Source: Terrabacter sp. 28
GTDB taxonomy: Bacteria > Actinomycetota > Actinomycetes > Actinomycetales > Dermatophilaceae
DNA: 64,000 nt
NCBI GenBank assembly: GCA_000955875.1
Contig: JYOE01000017.1
Span: forward strand, 1-64,000
Direction of reading: 5' to 3'
Below the pieces are notes generated by a model. It saw nothing but the letters and a program-made list of their open reading frames with translations, made no database searches and was not told the DNA's origin. Made by a program: the position numbers and the translations under genes. Shown one piece after another: positions 1 to 8,018 of this stretch (position 1 is the stretch's first letter; every line of letters starts with the position of its first letter).

Positions 1-937
1 GGAGAGAGACCGCCGTCGAGCCGGCGAGCTCGAAGTGTTGGTGGACGGTCGTCAGCGGGGGCCAGAACTGCGCAGACTCGGCCATGTCGTCAAAGCCCAC
101 GACGCTCACCTGGTCGGGAACGGCGATGCCCCTCTCGTGAAAGGCGCGCAGGACACCCAGGGCCATCTGGTCGTTGGCGACGAACACCGCGCTGACGCCA
201 GGGGTCTCGGCCAGCTCGAGACCCGCGCGATAGCCCGATTCCGGAGTCCAATCCCCGGTCAAGGCGGGAGGGACCTCGCGCCCCAGCGCCGTCAAGCAGC
301 TCTCCCACGCCTGCCGCCGGGCGGTCGCGGCGTTCGACACGGCTGGACCCGCCACATGCCAGACGGTGGAATGGCCCAGCTCCAGGAGATGGTTGACCGC
401 CAGCTCGGCACCCTGCTGCTGGTCGGCGTCCACGGCCGGGTAGAGCGGGCCCGTATGCGCGTCGACTATGACAACAGGGAGATCCTGTGGAATGCCGAGG
501 GCCGCGGCCGTAGCATCGCTGGTCTCGAGGATGAGGATGATGCCATCCACCGCCTCCTGGCCCAGCCGCTGCATGGCCCAGGAGAAGTTCACGGCTCCCG
601 CTTGACCGCCTTCGGACGGGATCTGGATGAGTTCGACGGCGTAGTTGCGGAGCGCGGCTTCGTTCGCGATGGCGCTGATGGTGCGCACGTTGCCGAACGA
701 CTCCACGTCGAAGGTCACCACGGCGATCGAGCGGAACGTTCCCGACCGGAGCGCGCGGGCGGCGATGTTCGGGCGGTAGCCGAGCTCTGCCATGGCGCGT
801 TCGACTCGTTCGCGAGTCCCCTTGGCGACGTTGCCCATGTTGTTGGCGACGCGAGAGACGGTCTGCCCAGAGACCCCTGCACGCTCCGCCACATCCAACA
901 GGGAGACAGAGCGGGTCCGGTCCGCCGGCAGCCTCAT
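1..937 (-). CDS. LacI-family transcriptional repressor (partial, 3' end outside window)
   Basis: Read on the reverse strand from ATG at 937 to the left edge without a stop (312 codons seen). The N-terminus is a LacI helix-turn-helix (SLLDVAERAGVSGQTVSRV) with hinge residues (YRPNIAARAL). The ligand-binding core follows, with the usual late motifs [17 protein letters not shown] and PPLTTVHQ, so only the last 20-30 residues are missing. The start at 937 has a GGAGG eight bases upstream. An in-frame ATG pair at 979/982 could add 14-15 residues but would overlap the operator. It is divergent from the ABC importer and galactosidase genes and probably represses them, released by a galactoside or fucosyl-galactoside (inference). 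It is not closely alike in sequence to the two other LacI proteins of the window. Confidence 0.93.
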   Translation of the reverse strand, partial: MRLPADRTRSVSLLDVAERAGVSGQTVSRVANNMGNVAKGTRERVERAMAELGYRPNIAARALRSGTFRSIAVVTFDVESFGNVRTISAIANEAALRNYAVELIQIPSEGGQAGAVNFSWAMQRLGQEAVDGIILILETSDATAAALGIPQDLPVVIVDAHTGPLYPAVDADQQQGAELAVNHLLELGHSTVWHVAGPAVSNAATARRQAWESCLTALGREVPPALTGDWTPESGYRAGLELAETPGVSAVFVANDQMALGVLRAFHERGIAVPDQVSVVGFDDMAESAQFWPPLTTVHQHFELAGSTAVSL

Positions 938-967
938 GGGCAGTTCCTCCGCAACGATCTTGACGAG

Positions 968-1013
968 TGTTGACGTCATCATAGTAGTATCCCCAGACTT
1001 GATAACGTCAACA
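968..1013. promoter_or_regulatory. Paired LacI-type operators between regulator and importer
   Basis: Two near-identical sites face each other. TGTTGACGTCATCA begins at 968, and the reverse complement of the stretch ending at 1013 reads TGTTGACGTTATCA, a single mismatch over 14 bases. Each has a central ACGT, and the centres are 32 bp apart, about three helical turns. They lie between the divergent LacI gene and the first permease gene, where a repressor dimer pair could block both promoters. Assignment to the adjacent LacI protein is inferred from position. Confidence 0.6.
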
Positions 1014-1030
1014 TCCTCCTCTCAGCACGG

Positions 1031-1963
1031 ATGGGCCTCCCAATGTCGAGAAACGCCCCCCACGCGGATGCGCAACCACGCAGCGCGCCCCGCCGCCCCA
1101 GGCAACGGTGGACGGGCTTGTGGTTCCTCGTCCCGTTCCTCCTCGTCTTCGCCGTGACGATCTTGGCGCCGGTGATCTATGCGGTGGGCCTCAGCTTGTT
1201 CCGGGACCGGCTGGTGGGTGGGATCTCCTTCGTCGGCTTCGACAACTACGCCCAGGCCTTCACTGACGAGAAGTTCCACGAGGGCTTGCTGCGAGTCTGC
1301 GCATTTCTGGTGGTTCAGGTCCCGGTCATGCTGGTGCTGGCGCTCGTAGCGGCACTGGCTATCGACTCCGGAAGGCTCGCGGGAGCGAGCTTCTACCGCG
1401 TGGCTGTGTTCGTGCCCTACGCCGTACCGGGTGTGGTCGCCGTCCTGATGTGGAGCTTCCTGTACTCCGACCGGTTCGGTCTGGCCGGGAATCTCAACGA
1501 CCTTCTCGGGTTCGACCTCCTCAAGCCGTTGGCGGACGAGTGGATTCTCCCGTCCATCGGAAACATCGTCACCTGGGAGTACGTCGGCTACAACATGCTG
1601 ATCTTCTACTCCGCGCTCCGCACCATCCCAGAAGAGCTGTACGAAGCTGCCGCCGTCGACGGGGCAGGTCCCCTCCGGGTGGTGGGAAGCATCAAGCTTC
1701 CGGCGCTGCGCGGTGCAATCGTCATCGCCACGATCTTCTCCATCATCGGCAGCTTCCAGCTCTTCAACGAGCCCAACATTCTCCGCAGCAGCGCACCGGG
1801 ACTCATCCCCACCTACTTCACGCCGAACATGTATGCCTTCAACCTGAGCTTCCTTGGTCAACAGGCGAACTATGCGGCGACCTTGGCCATCATCATGGGC
1901 GTCGTGACGGCCGTCATCGCCTACATCGTCCAGGTGCGCGGCAGCCGTCAGGAGACCCAATGA
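1031..1963 (+). CDS. Sugar ABC transporter permease (MalF/UgpA type)
   Basis: A 310-residue inner-membrane subunit of a carbohydrate uptake ABC transporter (CUT1 type). A first membrane segment (WFLVPFLLVFAVTILAPVIYAVGLSLF) is followed by several more. The ATPase-contact loop carries the EAA-type motif (ELYEAAAVDGAGPLRVVGSIKLPAL). It forms a heterodimer with the next gene product and works with the lipoprotein encoded third. No ATPase gene lies nearby, so a shared MsiK-like ATPase elsewhere in the genome is expected, as is usual for actinobacterial CUT1 systems. The start is uncertain: ATG at 1031 or 1043, neither with a clear ribosome site. The stop overlaps the next start (ATGA at 1960). 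Confidence 0.93.
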   Translation: MGLPMSRNAPHADAQPRSAPRRPRQRWTGLWFLVPFLLVFAVTILAPVIYAVGLSLFRDRLVGGISFVGFDNYAQAFTDEKFHEGLLRVCAFLVVQVPVMLVLALVAALAIDSGRLAGASFYRVAVFVPYAVPGVVAVLMWSFLYSDRFGLAGNLNDLLGFDLLKPLADEWILPSIGNIVTWEYVGYNMLIFYSALRTIPEELYEAAAVDGAGPLRVVGSIKLPALRGAIVIATIFSIIGSFQLFNEPNILRSSAPGLIPTYFTPNMYAFNLSFLGQQANYAATLAIIMGVVTAVIAYIVQVRGSRQETQ

Positions 1964-2841
1964 GACGAAACCCGTCCCCGGTCCGCTCTCACCCGGCGCG
2001 CCAGCGTCGCTCCGTCATCCTCACGGTGGTGATGGTGCTGTTCGTCATCTACTCGCTGCTGCCGTTGGCATGGCTCGTCGTCAGTTCGACGAAGACCCAG
2101 AACGACCTGCTGTCCTCGTTCGGACTCTTCCCCAGCGGGCCCTTTGCGTTCTTCGACAACGTCAAGCAGACCCTGACCCACGACAACGGGATCTTCCTTC
2201 GCTGGTTCGGCAACACCCTTCTGTACGTCATAGCCGGCGCCGGTGGGGCGACGTTGCTGGCCGCGCTGGGGGGCTACGGCCTCGCGAAGTTCTCCTTCCC
2301 CGGCAAGCGGATCGTGTTCGCGATCATCCTGGGCGCCATCGCCATTCCGGGCACTGCGCTGGCAGTCCCCACCTTCCTCATGTTCAGCCGGCTGGGTCTG
2401 ACGAACACGGTCTGGGCGGTCATCATCCCCTCCCTGGTCTCCCCCTTCGGGCTCTACCTCGTCTGGGTCTACGCCGGCGAGGCCATCCCGACCGAACTGA
2501 TGGAGGCGGCACGCATGGACGGCGCCGGAGAAGTCCGCATCTTCTTCACGATCTCCCTCCGGCTGCTCGCACCCGGGGTTGCCACGGTGGGGTTGTTCGC
2601 GATCGTGGCCACCTGGAACAACTACTTCCTGCCTCTCATCATGCTCAGCGATCCGGACCTGTACCCACTCACCATCGGTCTGCAGCTCTGGAACTCACAA
2701 GGCGCGGGGATCGGCGCACAGCCGATCTTCAATCTGGTCATCACCGGCGCCCTGCTCACGATCATCCCGATCTTGCTCGCCTTCCTCTTCATGCAGCGGT
2801 ACTGGCAGTCCGGTCTGTCTGCAGGAAGCGTCAAGCAGTGA
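1960..2841 (+). CDS. Sugar ABC transporter permease (MalG/UgpE type)
   Basis: A 293-residue second permease of the CUT1 importer. The ATG at 1960 is chosen because it overlaps the previous stop (ATGA) and gives a normal family length; a longer open frame upstream is a shadow of the preceding gene. The first membrane span (VILTVVMVLFVIYSLLPLAWLVV) is followed by a SFG-type periplasmic segment and the EAA loop (ELMEAARMDGAGEVRIFFTISL). It should pair with the upstream permease and take sugar from the lipoprotein encoded 60 bp downstream. The importer sits just ahead of galactosidase and fucosidase genes, which points to a galactose-containing oligosaccharide as cargo (inference). Confidence 0.94.
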   Translation: MRRNPSPVRSHPARQRRSVILTVVMVLFVIYSLLPLAWLVVSSTKTQNDLLSSFGLFPSGPFAFFDNVKQTLTHDNGIFLRWFGNTLLYVIAGAGGATLLAALGGYGLAKFSFPGKRIVFAIILGAIAIPGTALAVPTFLMFSRLGLTNTVWAVIIPSLVSPFGLYLVWVYAGEAIPTELMEAARMDGAGEVRIFFTISLRLLAPGVATVGLFAIVATWNNYFLPLIMLSDPDLYPLTIGLQLWNSQGAGIGAQPIFNLVITGALLTIIPILLAFLFMQRYWQSGLSAGSVKQ

Positions 2842-2901
2842 CCGCTTCCATGCGCCACATCCACTGATTCACCAACAGCACCGCTCATCGAAAGGAACAC
2901 C

Positions 2902-4239
2902 ATGAAGCGTCGCATCGTGCGCAGCGTTGCCGCGACGATCGCCATCCTCGCCGGAATGAGCCTGGCTGCCTGCAGCACAGGCGCCGACCCGGCGAGTACA
3001 GGTGACAAGGGAGCTCAGGCTGTCGATGCCGCTCTGAAGAACGGAGGCGAGATCACCTTCTGGAGCTGGAGTCCGTCCGCGAAGAAGCAGGTTGCGGCGT
3101 TCGAGAAGGCCTATCCGAAGGTGAAGGTCAACTTCGTCAACTCCGGAGGCGCAAGCGACAGCAACCTCAAGCTGCAGAACGCTTTGTCCGCCGGAAAGGG
3201 AGCGCCAGACGTCGTCCAGATGGAGTACATGTCGGTGCCGCAGTTCGTGCTCACGGGCGGGCTGCTCGACCTGACCGGGTACGGTTTTGCAGATCTGAAG
3301 AACCAGTACACCGCGTCGAGCTGGGCGAACATCAGTCAGAACGGCATCTGGGGGCTTCCCCAGGACGCCGGCCCCATGGCCCTGTTCTACAACAAGGCGA
3401 CCTTCGACAAGTTCGGACTCCAAGTGCCCAAGACCTGGGACGAGTACATCGATGCCGCCCGCAAGCTCCACGCCGCCGACCCGAAGTACTACATCACGAA
3501 CGATCCCGGCACCGACGGTGGCTGGGGTTCGGCGATGCTGTGGCAGGCCGGCGCCAAGCCGTTCCAGACCGACGGTGAGACAGTGACGGTGAACCTCCAG
3601 GACGAAGGATCACAGCGTTACGCCAAGACCTGGGGGACCCTGGTGCGTGAGGGACTGCTCGACAACATCGGCGGATGGAGCGACGAGTGGTTCGCGAATC
3701 TCGCCAGCGGGAAGATCGCGACCCTCCCGGCCGGCGCCTGGATGCCCGGTGTGCTCGAGACCGGCGCCGCTGCCGGGTCGGGCAACTGGCGGGTCGCGCC
3801 CATGCCGACCTACGGAGACGGTTCGGCGGCCACTGCAGAGAACGGCGGTAGCACCGAAGCGGTGACGAAGCAGTCCAAGAACCCCGCGCTCGCCGCCGGG
3901 TTCCTCAGGTGGCTGAACTCCTCCACCGAGTCGGTCGACATCTTCGTCGACTCGGGCGGCTTCCCGGCCACGACCGCGAAGCTGCAGTCCGAGGAGTTCC
4001 TCAGCGCGAAGCCGGCGTACTTCGGCGGGCAGGAGATCAACAAGGTGTTCCTGCAGGCCTCGAAGTCCGTGCTGCCCGGTTGGCAGTACCTGCCCTGGCA
4101 GGCCTACGCGAACAGCGTCTACGGCGACGCGATGGGGCCGGTCTACGCAAGCCACGGCGACCTGTCCAAGGCGCTCGCCGACTGGCAGAAGGCGAACACC
4201 GCGTATGGCCAGGAGCAGGGCTTCAAGGTCAAGCAGTAG
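2902..4239 (+). CDS. Sugar-binding lipoprotein of ABC importer (SBP family 1)
   Basis: A 445-residue extracellular solute-binding protein. The N-terminal signal MKRRIVRSVAATIAILAGMS ends in a lipobox (LAAC, Cys24), so it is lipid-anchored outside the membrane. The mature part shows the MalE-like start (GEITFWSWSPSAKKQVAAFEKAYP) and late ITVD/TEAV-type signature region (NGGSTEAVTKQSKNP, helical SPxAA-like segment). The ribosome site GAAAGGAAC precedes ATG 2902. It supplies oligosaccharide to the two permeases just upstream and is followed by a stem-loop before the glycosidase genes. The cargo is not readable from sequence; context suggests a fucosylated or plain galacto-oligosaccharide. Confidence 0.94.
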   Translation: MKRRIVRSVAATIAILAGMSLAACSTGADPASTGDKGAQAVDAALKNGGEITFWSWSPSAKKQVAAFEKAYPKVKVNFVNSGGASDSNLKLQNALSAGKGAPDVVQMEYMSVPQFVLTGGLLDLTGYGFADLKNQYTASSWANISQNGIWGLPQDAGPMALFYNKATFDKFGLQVPKTWDEYIDAARKLHAADPKYYITNDPGTDGGWGSAMLWQAGAKPFQTDGETVTVNLQDEGSQRYAKTWGTLVREGLLDNIGGWSDEWFANLASGKIATLPAGAWMPGVLETGAAAGSGNWRVAPMPTYGDGSAATAENGGSTEAVTKQSKNPALAAGFLRWLNSSTESVDIFVDSGGFPATTAKLQSEEFLSAKPAYFGGQEINKVFLQASKSVLPGWQYLPWQAYANSVYGDAMGPVYASHGDLSKALADWQKANTAYGQEQGFKVKQ

Positions 4240-4255
4240 GACCCCCTGAACGAGA

Positions 4256-4286
4256 GCGCGGCCCGGACGTCGGTTCCCGGCCGCGC
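4256..4286 (+). terminator. Intergenic stem-loop after binding-protein gene
   Basis: GCGCGGCC (4256-4263) pairs perfectly with GGCCGCGC (4279-4286) across a 15-nt loop, and an outer GAG/CTC can extend it. There is no U-run. Such hairpins after binding-protein genes often act as partial terminators or protect the upstream message, giving more binding protein than downstream enzymes. Confidence 0.45.
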
Positions 4287-4312
4287 CCTCGCTCGCACCA
4301 AGGAGTTTCCAG

Positions 4313-6073
4313 ATGAGCACTTCGCGTTTCGCCTATGACGACGAGACGTTCCTCCTCGACGGCGAGCCGTTCCGCATCGTGTCCGGTGCCTTGCACTACT
4401 TCCGAGTGCACCCGGACCAGTGGGCCGACCGTATCGAGATGGGTCGCCTGTTGGGACTGAACACGATCGAGACCTATGTCCCGTGGAACGCGCACAGTCG
4501 CGCGCCCGGCACGTTCGACGCGACCGGGGGACTCGACCTCGGACGGTTCCTCGACCTCGTCGCGGCCGCGGGGATGCATGCGATCGTCCGTCCCGGTCCC
4601 TACATCTGCGCCGAGTGGGATGGCGGGGGGCTGCCGGCATGGCTGCTCGCGACGCCGGGCGTGAAGGTCCGCACGTCCGAGGCCAGCTACCTCCGTGCCG
4701 CCGACGAGTATCTCTCCGCAGCACTGCGGATCATTGCGCCTCGGCAGATCGACCGCGATGGACCCGTGATCCTGCTGCAGGTCGAGAACGAGTACGGCGC
4801 CTACGGGGAGGACGCGGAGTATCTCCGCGCTCTGGTCGACATCTATCGGCGCAACGGGATCACCGTCCCCTTGACCACGGTCGACCAGCCGGGCGGCGAC
4901 ATGCTCCGGCGCGGTGGCCTCCCAGAACTGCTGGCCACGGGGTCCTTCGGGTCGCGGGTGGACGAGCGACTCAGGACACTGCGCGCCCACCAGAGCAACG
5001 GTCCGCTGATGTGCTCGGAGTTCTGGTGCGGTTGGTTCGACCATTGGGGCGGATATCACCACGTGACCGATGCGGCGGAGTCCGCGGACGGTCTGGATCG
5101 CCTGCTCAGTGCGGGGGCGTCGGTGAACATCTACATGTTGCACGGAGGGACGAACTTCGGTCTGGCCAACGGTGCGAACGACAAGGGTTTGTACCAGCCC
5201 ACGGTGACGTCCTACGACTATGACGCTCCGCTGGACGAAGCTGGGCGTCCGACGGAGAAGTTCTGGATGTTCCGAGACGTCATCCGACGCCATGAACCCG
5301 TTCCTGCGCTGGATGACCGGGAATTGCCGGCCGCGAGCTTCGTCGTGCCCGAGTCGACGCCCCTCTCGGGTGCAGGCTCCCTCGAGGAGGTGGATCCCGG
5401 TCTGTGGTCGCGGCACGAGCATCTGCCGACGATGGACGACCTCGGGCTGGTCAACGGCTTCCTCCGCTACCGCGTGAGCCTGTCCGGGGGCGACCAGCCG
5501 GCGATCCTCAAGTTCGCTGAAGTGCGCGATCGGGCCTGGGTGTCGCTCGATGGCGTGCCCGTCGGGGTGCTATCACGCACCGCGGGCAACCACGCGATCG
5601 TCCTACCACGGGCCCACGGGCGGCTCGAGGTGCTCGTCGAGGACGAAGGCCGCGTCAACTACGGGCCCCGCATCGGGGAGGTCAAGGGACTCATCGGCCC
5701 GGCGACCGTCGACGGTCGTTCGGTGCTCGGGTGGGAGGCCACGGCGGTGGCGCTGGAGTCGATGCCGGAGCGAGCACTCACGGGGGAGGACTCTCCGGTG
5801 CCCTTGCGTGCCGGTCTTGTCCGGTCGACGTTCGTGCTGGACGCACCGGGTGACCTCGCCATCGATACCAACGAGCTGGGTTGGGGCGTGGCCTGGGTCA
5901 ACGGCTTCTGCCTGGGACGCTATCGGCCCAATGGCCCGCAGCGCACCCTGTTCGTGCCCGAGCCGGTCACGAGCCCGGGGCCGAACGCGGTGGTGTTGTT
6001 CGCGCAGGAGCCGCCGCTCTCGAGGGTGCTGACCTTCCGCTCCTACCTGGACCTGGGGCCGATCGATGACTGA
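4313..6073 (+). CDS. GH35 beta-galactosidase
   Basis: A 586-residue retaining beta-galactosidase removing terminal beta-D-galactose from oligosaccharides. There is no signal peptide, so it should be cytoplasmic and act on imported sugars. The N-terminal TIM barrel carries the family landmarks: LNTIETYVPWNAH, RPGPYICAEWDGGGLPAWL, the acid/base glutamate in QVENEYG (E160) and the nucleophile in CSEFWCGWFDHWGG (E236). The C-terminal beta-jellyroll domains end with the typical NGFCLGRYRPNGPQRTLFVP. A good ribosome site (AAGGAG) precedes ATG 4313. Its end overlaps the GH42 start by eight bases, so the two are translated together. Length fits bacterial GH35 (about 580-600). Confidence 0.95.
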   Translation: MSTSRFAYDDETFLLDGEPFRIVSGALHYFRVHPDQWADRIEMGRLLGLNTIETYVPWNAHSRAPGTFDATGGLDLGRFLDLVAAAGMHAIVRPGPYICAEWDGGGLPAWLLATPGVKVRTSEASYLRAADEYLSAALRIIAPRQIDRDGPVILLQVENEYGAYGEDAEYLRALVDIYRRNGITVPLTTVDQPGGDMLRRGGLPELLATGSFGSRVDERLRTLRAHQSNGPLMCSEFWCGWFDHWGGYHHVTDAAESADGLDRLLSAGASVNIYMLHGGTNFGLANGANDKGLYQPTVTSYDYDAPLDEAGRPTEKFWMFRDVIRRHEPVPALDDRELPAASFVVPESTPLSGAGSLEEVDPGLWSRHEHLPTMDDLGLVNGFLRYRVSLSGGDQPAILKFAEVRDRAWVSLDGVPVGVLSRTAGNHAIVLPRAHGRLEVLVEDEGRVNYGPRIGEVKGLIGPATVDGRSVLGWEATAVALESMPERALTGEDSPVPLRAGLVRSTFVLDAPGDLAIDTNELGWGVAWVNGFCLGRYRPNGPQRTLFVPEPVTSPGPNAVVLFAQEPPLSRVLTFRSYLDLGPIDD

Positions 6074-8018
6074 GCTCTCGCCGCGAATCCGGTTCGGTGG
6101 CGACTACAACCCGGAGCAGTGGCCTCGCGAGGTGTGGCCCGAGGACGTTCGCCTGATGCGAGCGGCAGGAGTCACGTCGGTCACCGTCGCGGTCTTCGCC
6201 TGGGCCCAGCTCGAGCCGTCACCGGGCCGCTACGAGTTCGGTTGGCTCGACGACGTGCTCGACCTCCTGCACGCGCGCGGAATCCGGGTGATCCTCGCGA
6301 CGGGCACGGCGTCGCCACCCGCTTGGCTGGCGCACCTATACCCGGAGTCGCTTCCCGTATCGTTCGAGGGCGTCCGTCTGGCGTTCGGTTCACGGCAGCA
6401 GTTCAGCCCCAGCTCCAGCGCGTACCGCAAGCACGCGCTCGCTCTCGTCGAGAGCATCGCGGCCCGCTACGGTCAGCATCCGGCGGTCGAAGCCTGGCAC
6501 GTGGGGAACGAGTACGGCAATCATGTCGCGCGCAGCTACGATCCGGAATCGGAGACAGCGTTTCGGGACTGGCTCCGACGACGATATGGCACCGTCGACG
6601 AGCTCAACCGGGCCTGGGGAACCGCGTTTTGGTCCCAGACGTACGGCAGCTTCGACGAGGTCGCCGTCCCGTCCGCTGCTCCGATGATCCGCAGCCCCAC
6701 CCAGGTCCTGGACTTCGACCGCTTCAGCTCTGATGCGTTGTTGAGCCTGTACCTCGCCGAGGCCGAGATCCTGCGGGCGCACACCCCACACCTTCCGCTA
6801 ACGACGAACTTCATGGGCTTCTTCAAGGACGTGGACTACTGGGCGTGGGCGCCCCACGTGGACCTCGTGTCGGACGACCTCTACCCAGACCCTGCGGACG
6901 CGCGCAGCCATATCGTGTCGGCCGCGACGCGGGACCTGATGCGGTCACTCGGTGGAGGACGCCCCTGGCTGCTCATGGAGCAGGCGACGTCAGCCGTGAA
7001 CTGGCGACCCCCGAACGTGCCGTTGGCCGACGGACGTCACCGGCTGAACTCGCTGCAGGCGGTCGCCCGCGGCGCCGACGGCATCCTCCACTTCCAGTGG
7101 CGGCAGTCCGCCGCCGGGGCGGAGAAGTTCCACTCCGCGATGCTCCCGCATGCCGGCGAGGGCACTCGGGTGCACCGGGGTGTGCGGGCGCTCGGCGCTG
7201 AGCTGGCTGAGCTCGGCGATCTCGTCGGCGCTCCAGTAGAGGCGAGCGTCGCCGTGTGTCTCGACTGGGACTCCTGGCGAGCCATCGAGCAGGACGGGAC
7301 GCCGGCGTCGGTCGACTACATGGACAGTGTCCTGCGCTTCTACGAGGGGTTCCTCCGCCGTTGTGTCGCGGTCGACTTCATTCACCCCGAAGCGGACTCG
7401 GCCCGGTACGACATCGTCGTCGCACCCGTCGCGCATGTCCTGTCGGACGCCGCGCTCCAGGCGCTGTCCCAGGTCCCGGCGCGATGGGGCACCTTGGTGG
7501 TGACCTACCTCAGCGGTGTGCTCGACGCTGACCTGCACATCCGCTTGGGCGGCTACCTCGGTGGCCATGGGCCGCTCCGCGATGCCTTGGGCGTGCGCGT
7601 GGAGGAGTTTGCTCCAGCTCCGCAGCAGGACTTCTCGTTCTCCGTCACGGGATCCCTCTCGGGGGAGGCGGACTTCTGGCAGGAGCTCCTGCTGGTCGAT
7701 GATGCGGAGGTCGTGGCACGGTTCGCCGGCGGATTCGCCATCGGGTCCCCAGCAATCACCCGCAAGAGTGACGGCGGGGAGGCATGGTACGTGGCAACTC
7801 GTCCGTCGACCGATCTCATGGACAGGCTCGTGAACCTCTGGCTCGACGGCGCCGAGGTGCCAGCGGGCTTCGACGCACCCACGGCGGAGGCGGAGACGGT
7901 CGTCCGCGGGCGGCGGCGCTTCGTCGCCAACCATGGGAGCACGGCGGCCGAGTTCTCGGTCGACGGCCGACACGTCGCGCTCCCCGGCCACGGCGCGATG
8001 TGGATCGACAGGACATGA
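6066..8018 (+). CDS. GH42 beta-galactosidase
   Basis: A 650-residue cytoplasmic beta-galactosidase. The start FGGDYNPEQWP is diagnostic of GH42. The acid/base glutamate lies in AWHVGNEYGNH (E149) and the nucleophile in LLMEQATSAVNW (about E305). The Glyco_hydro_42 TIM barrel is followed by the trimerization domain and a small C-terminal beta domain ending VALPGHGAMWIDRT. Some GH42 enzymes prefer beta-1,3 or beta-1,6/1,4 galacto-oligosaccharides; which applies cannot be read here. Having GH35 and GH42 side by side suggests two galactosidic linkages in the imported glycan. It overlaps both neighbours (GH35 by 8 bases, GH95 by ATGA). Confidence 0.95.
   Translation: MTELSPRIRFGGDYNPEQWPREVWPEDVRLMRAAGVTSVTVAVFAWAQLEPSPGRYEFGWLDDVLDLLHARGIRVILATGTASPPAWLAHLYPESLPVSFEGVRLAFGSRQQFSPSSSAYRKHALALVESIAARYGQHPAVEAWHVGNEYGNHVARSYDPESETAFRDWLRRRYGTVDELNRAWGTAFWSQTYGSFDEVAVPSAAPMIRSPTQVLDFDRFSSDALLSLYLAEAEILRAHTPHLPLTTNFMGFFKDVDYWAWAPHVDLVSDDLYPDPADARSHIVSAATRDLMRSLGGGRPWLLMEQATSAVNWRPPNVPLADGRHRLNSLQAVARGADGILHFQWRQSAAGAEKFHSAMLPHAGEGTRVHRGVRALGAELAELGDLVGAPVEASVAVCLDWDSWRAIEQDGTPASVDYMDSVLRFYEGFLRRCVAVDFIHPEADSARYDIVVAPVAHVLSDAALQALSQVPARWGTLVVTYLSGVLDADLHIRLGGYLGGHGPLRDALGVRVEEFAPAPQQDFSFSVTGSLSGEADFWQELLLVDDAEVVARFAGGFAIGSPAITRKSDGGEAWYVATRPSTDLMDRLVNLWLDGAEVPAGFDAPTAEAETVVRGRRRFVANHGSTAAEFSVDGRHVALPGHGAMWIDRT

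Noticed and set aside
35..973. 312-codon forward open frame at the left edge
   Set aside because: The reverse strand encodes an uninterrupted LacI protein with HTH and VVGFDD motifs over the same bases.
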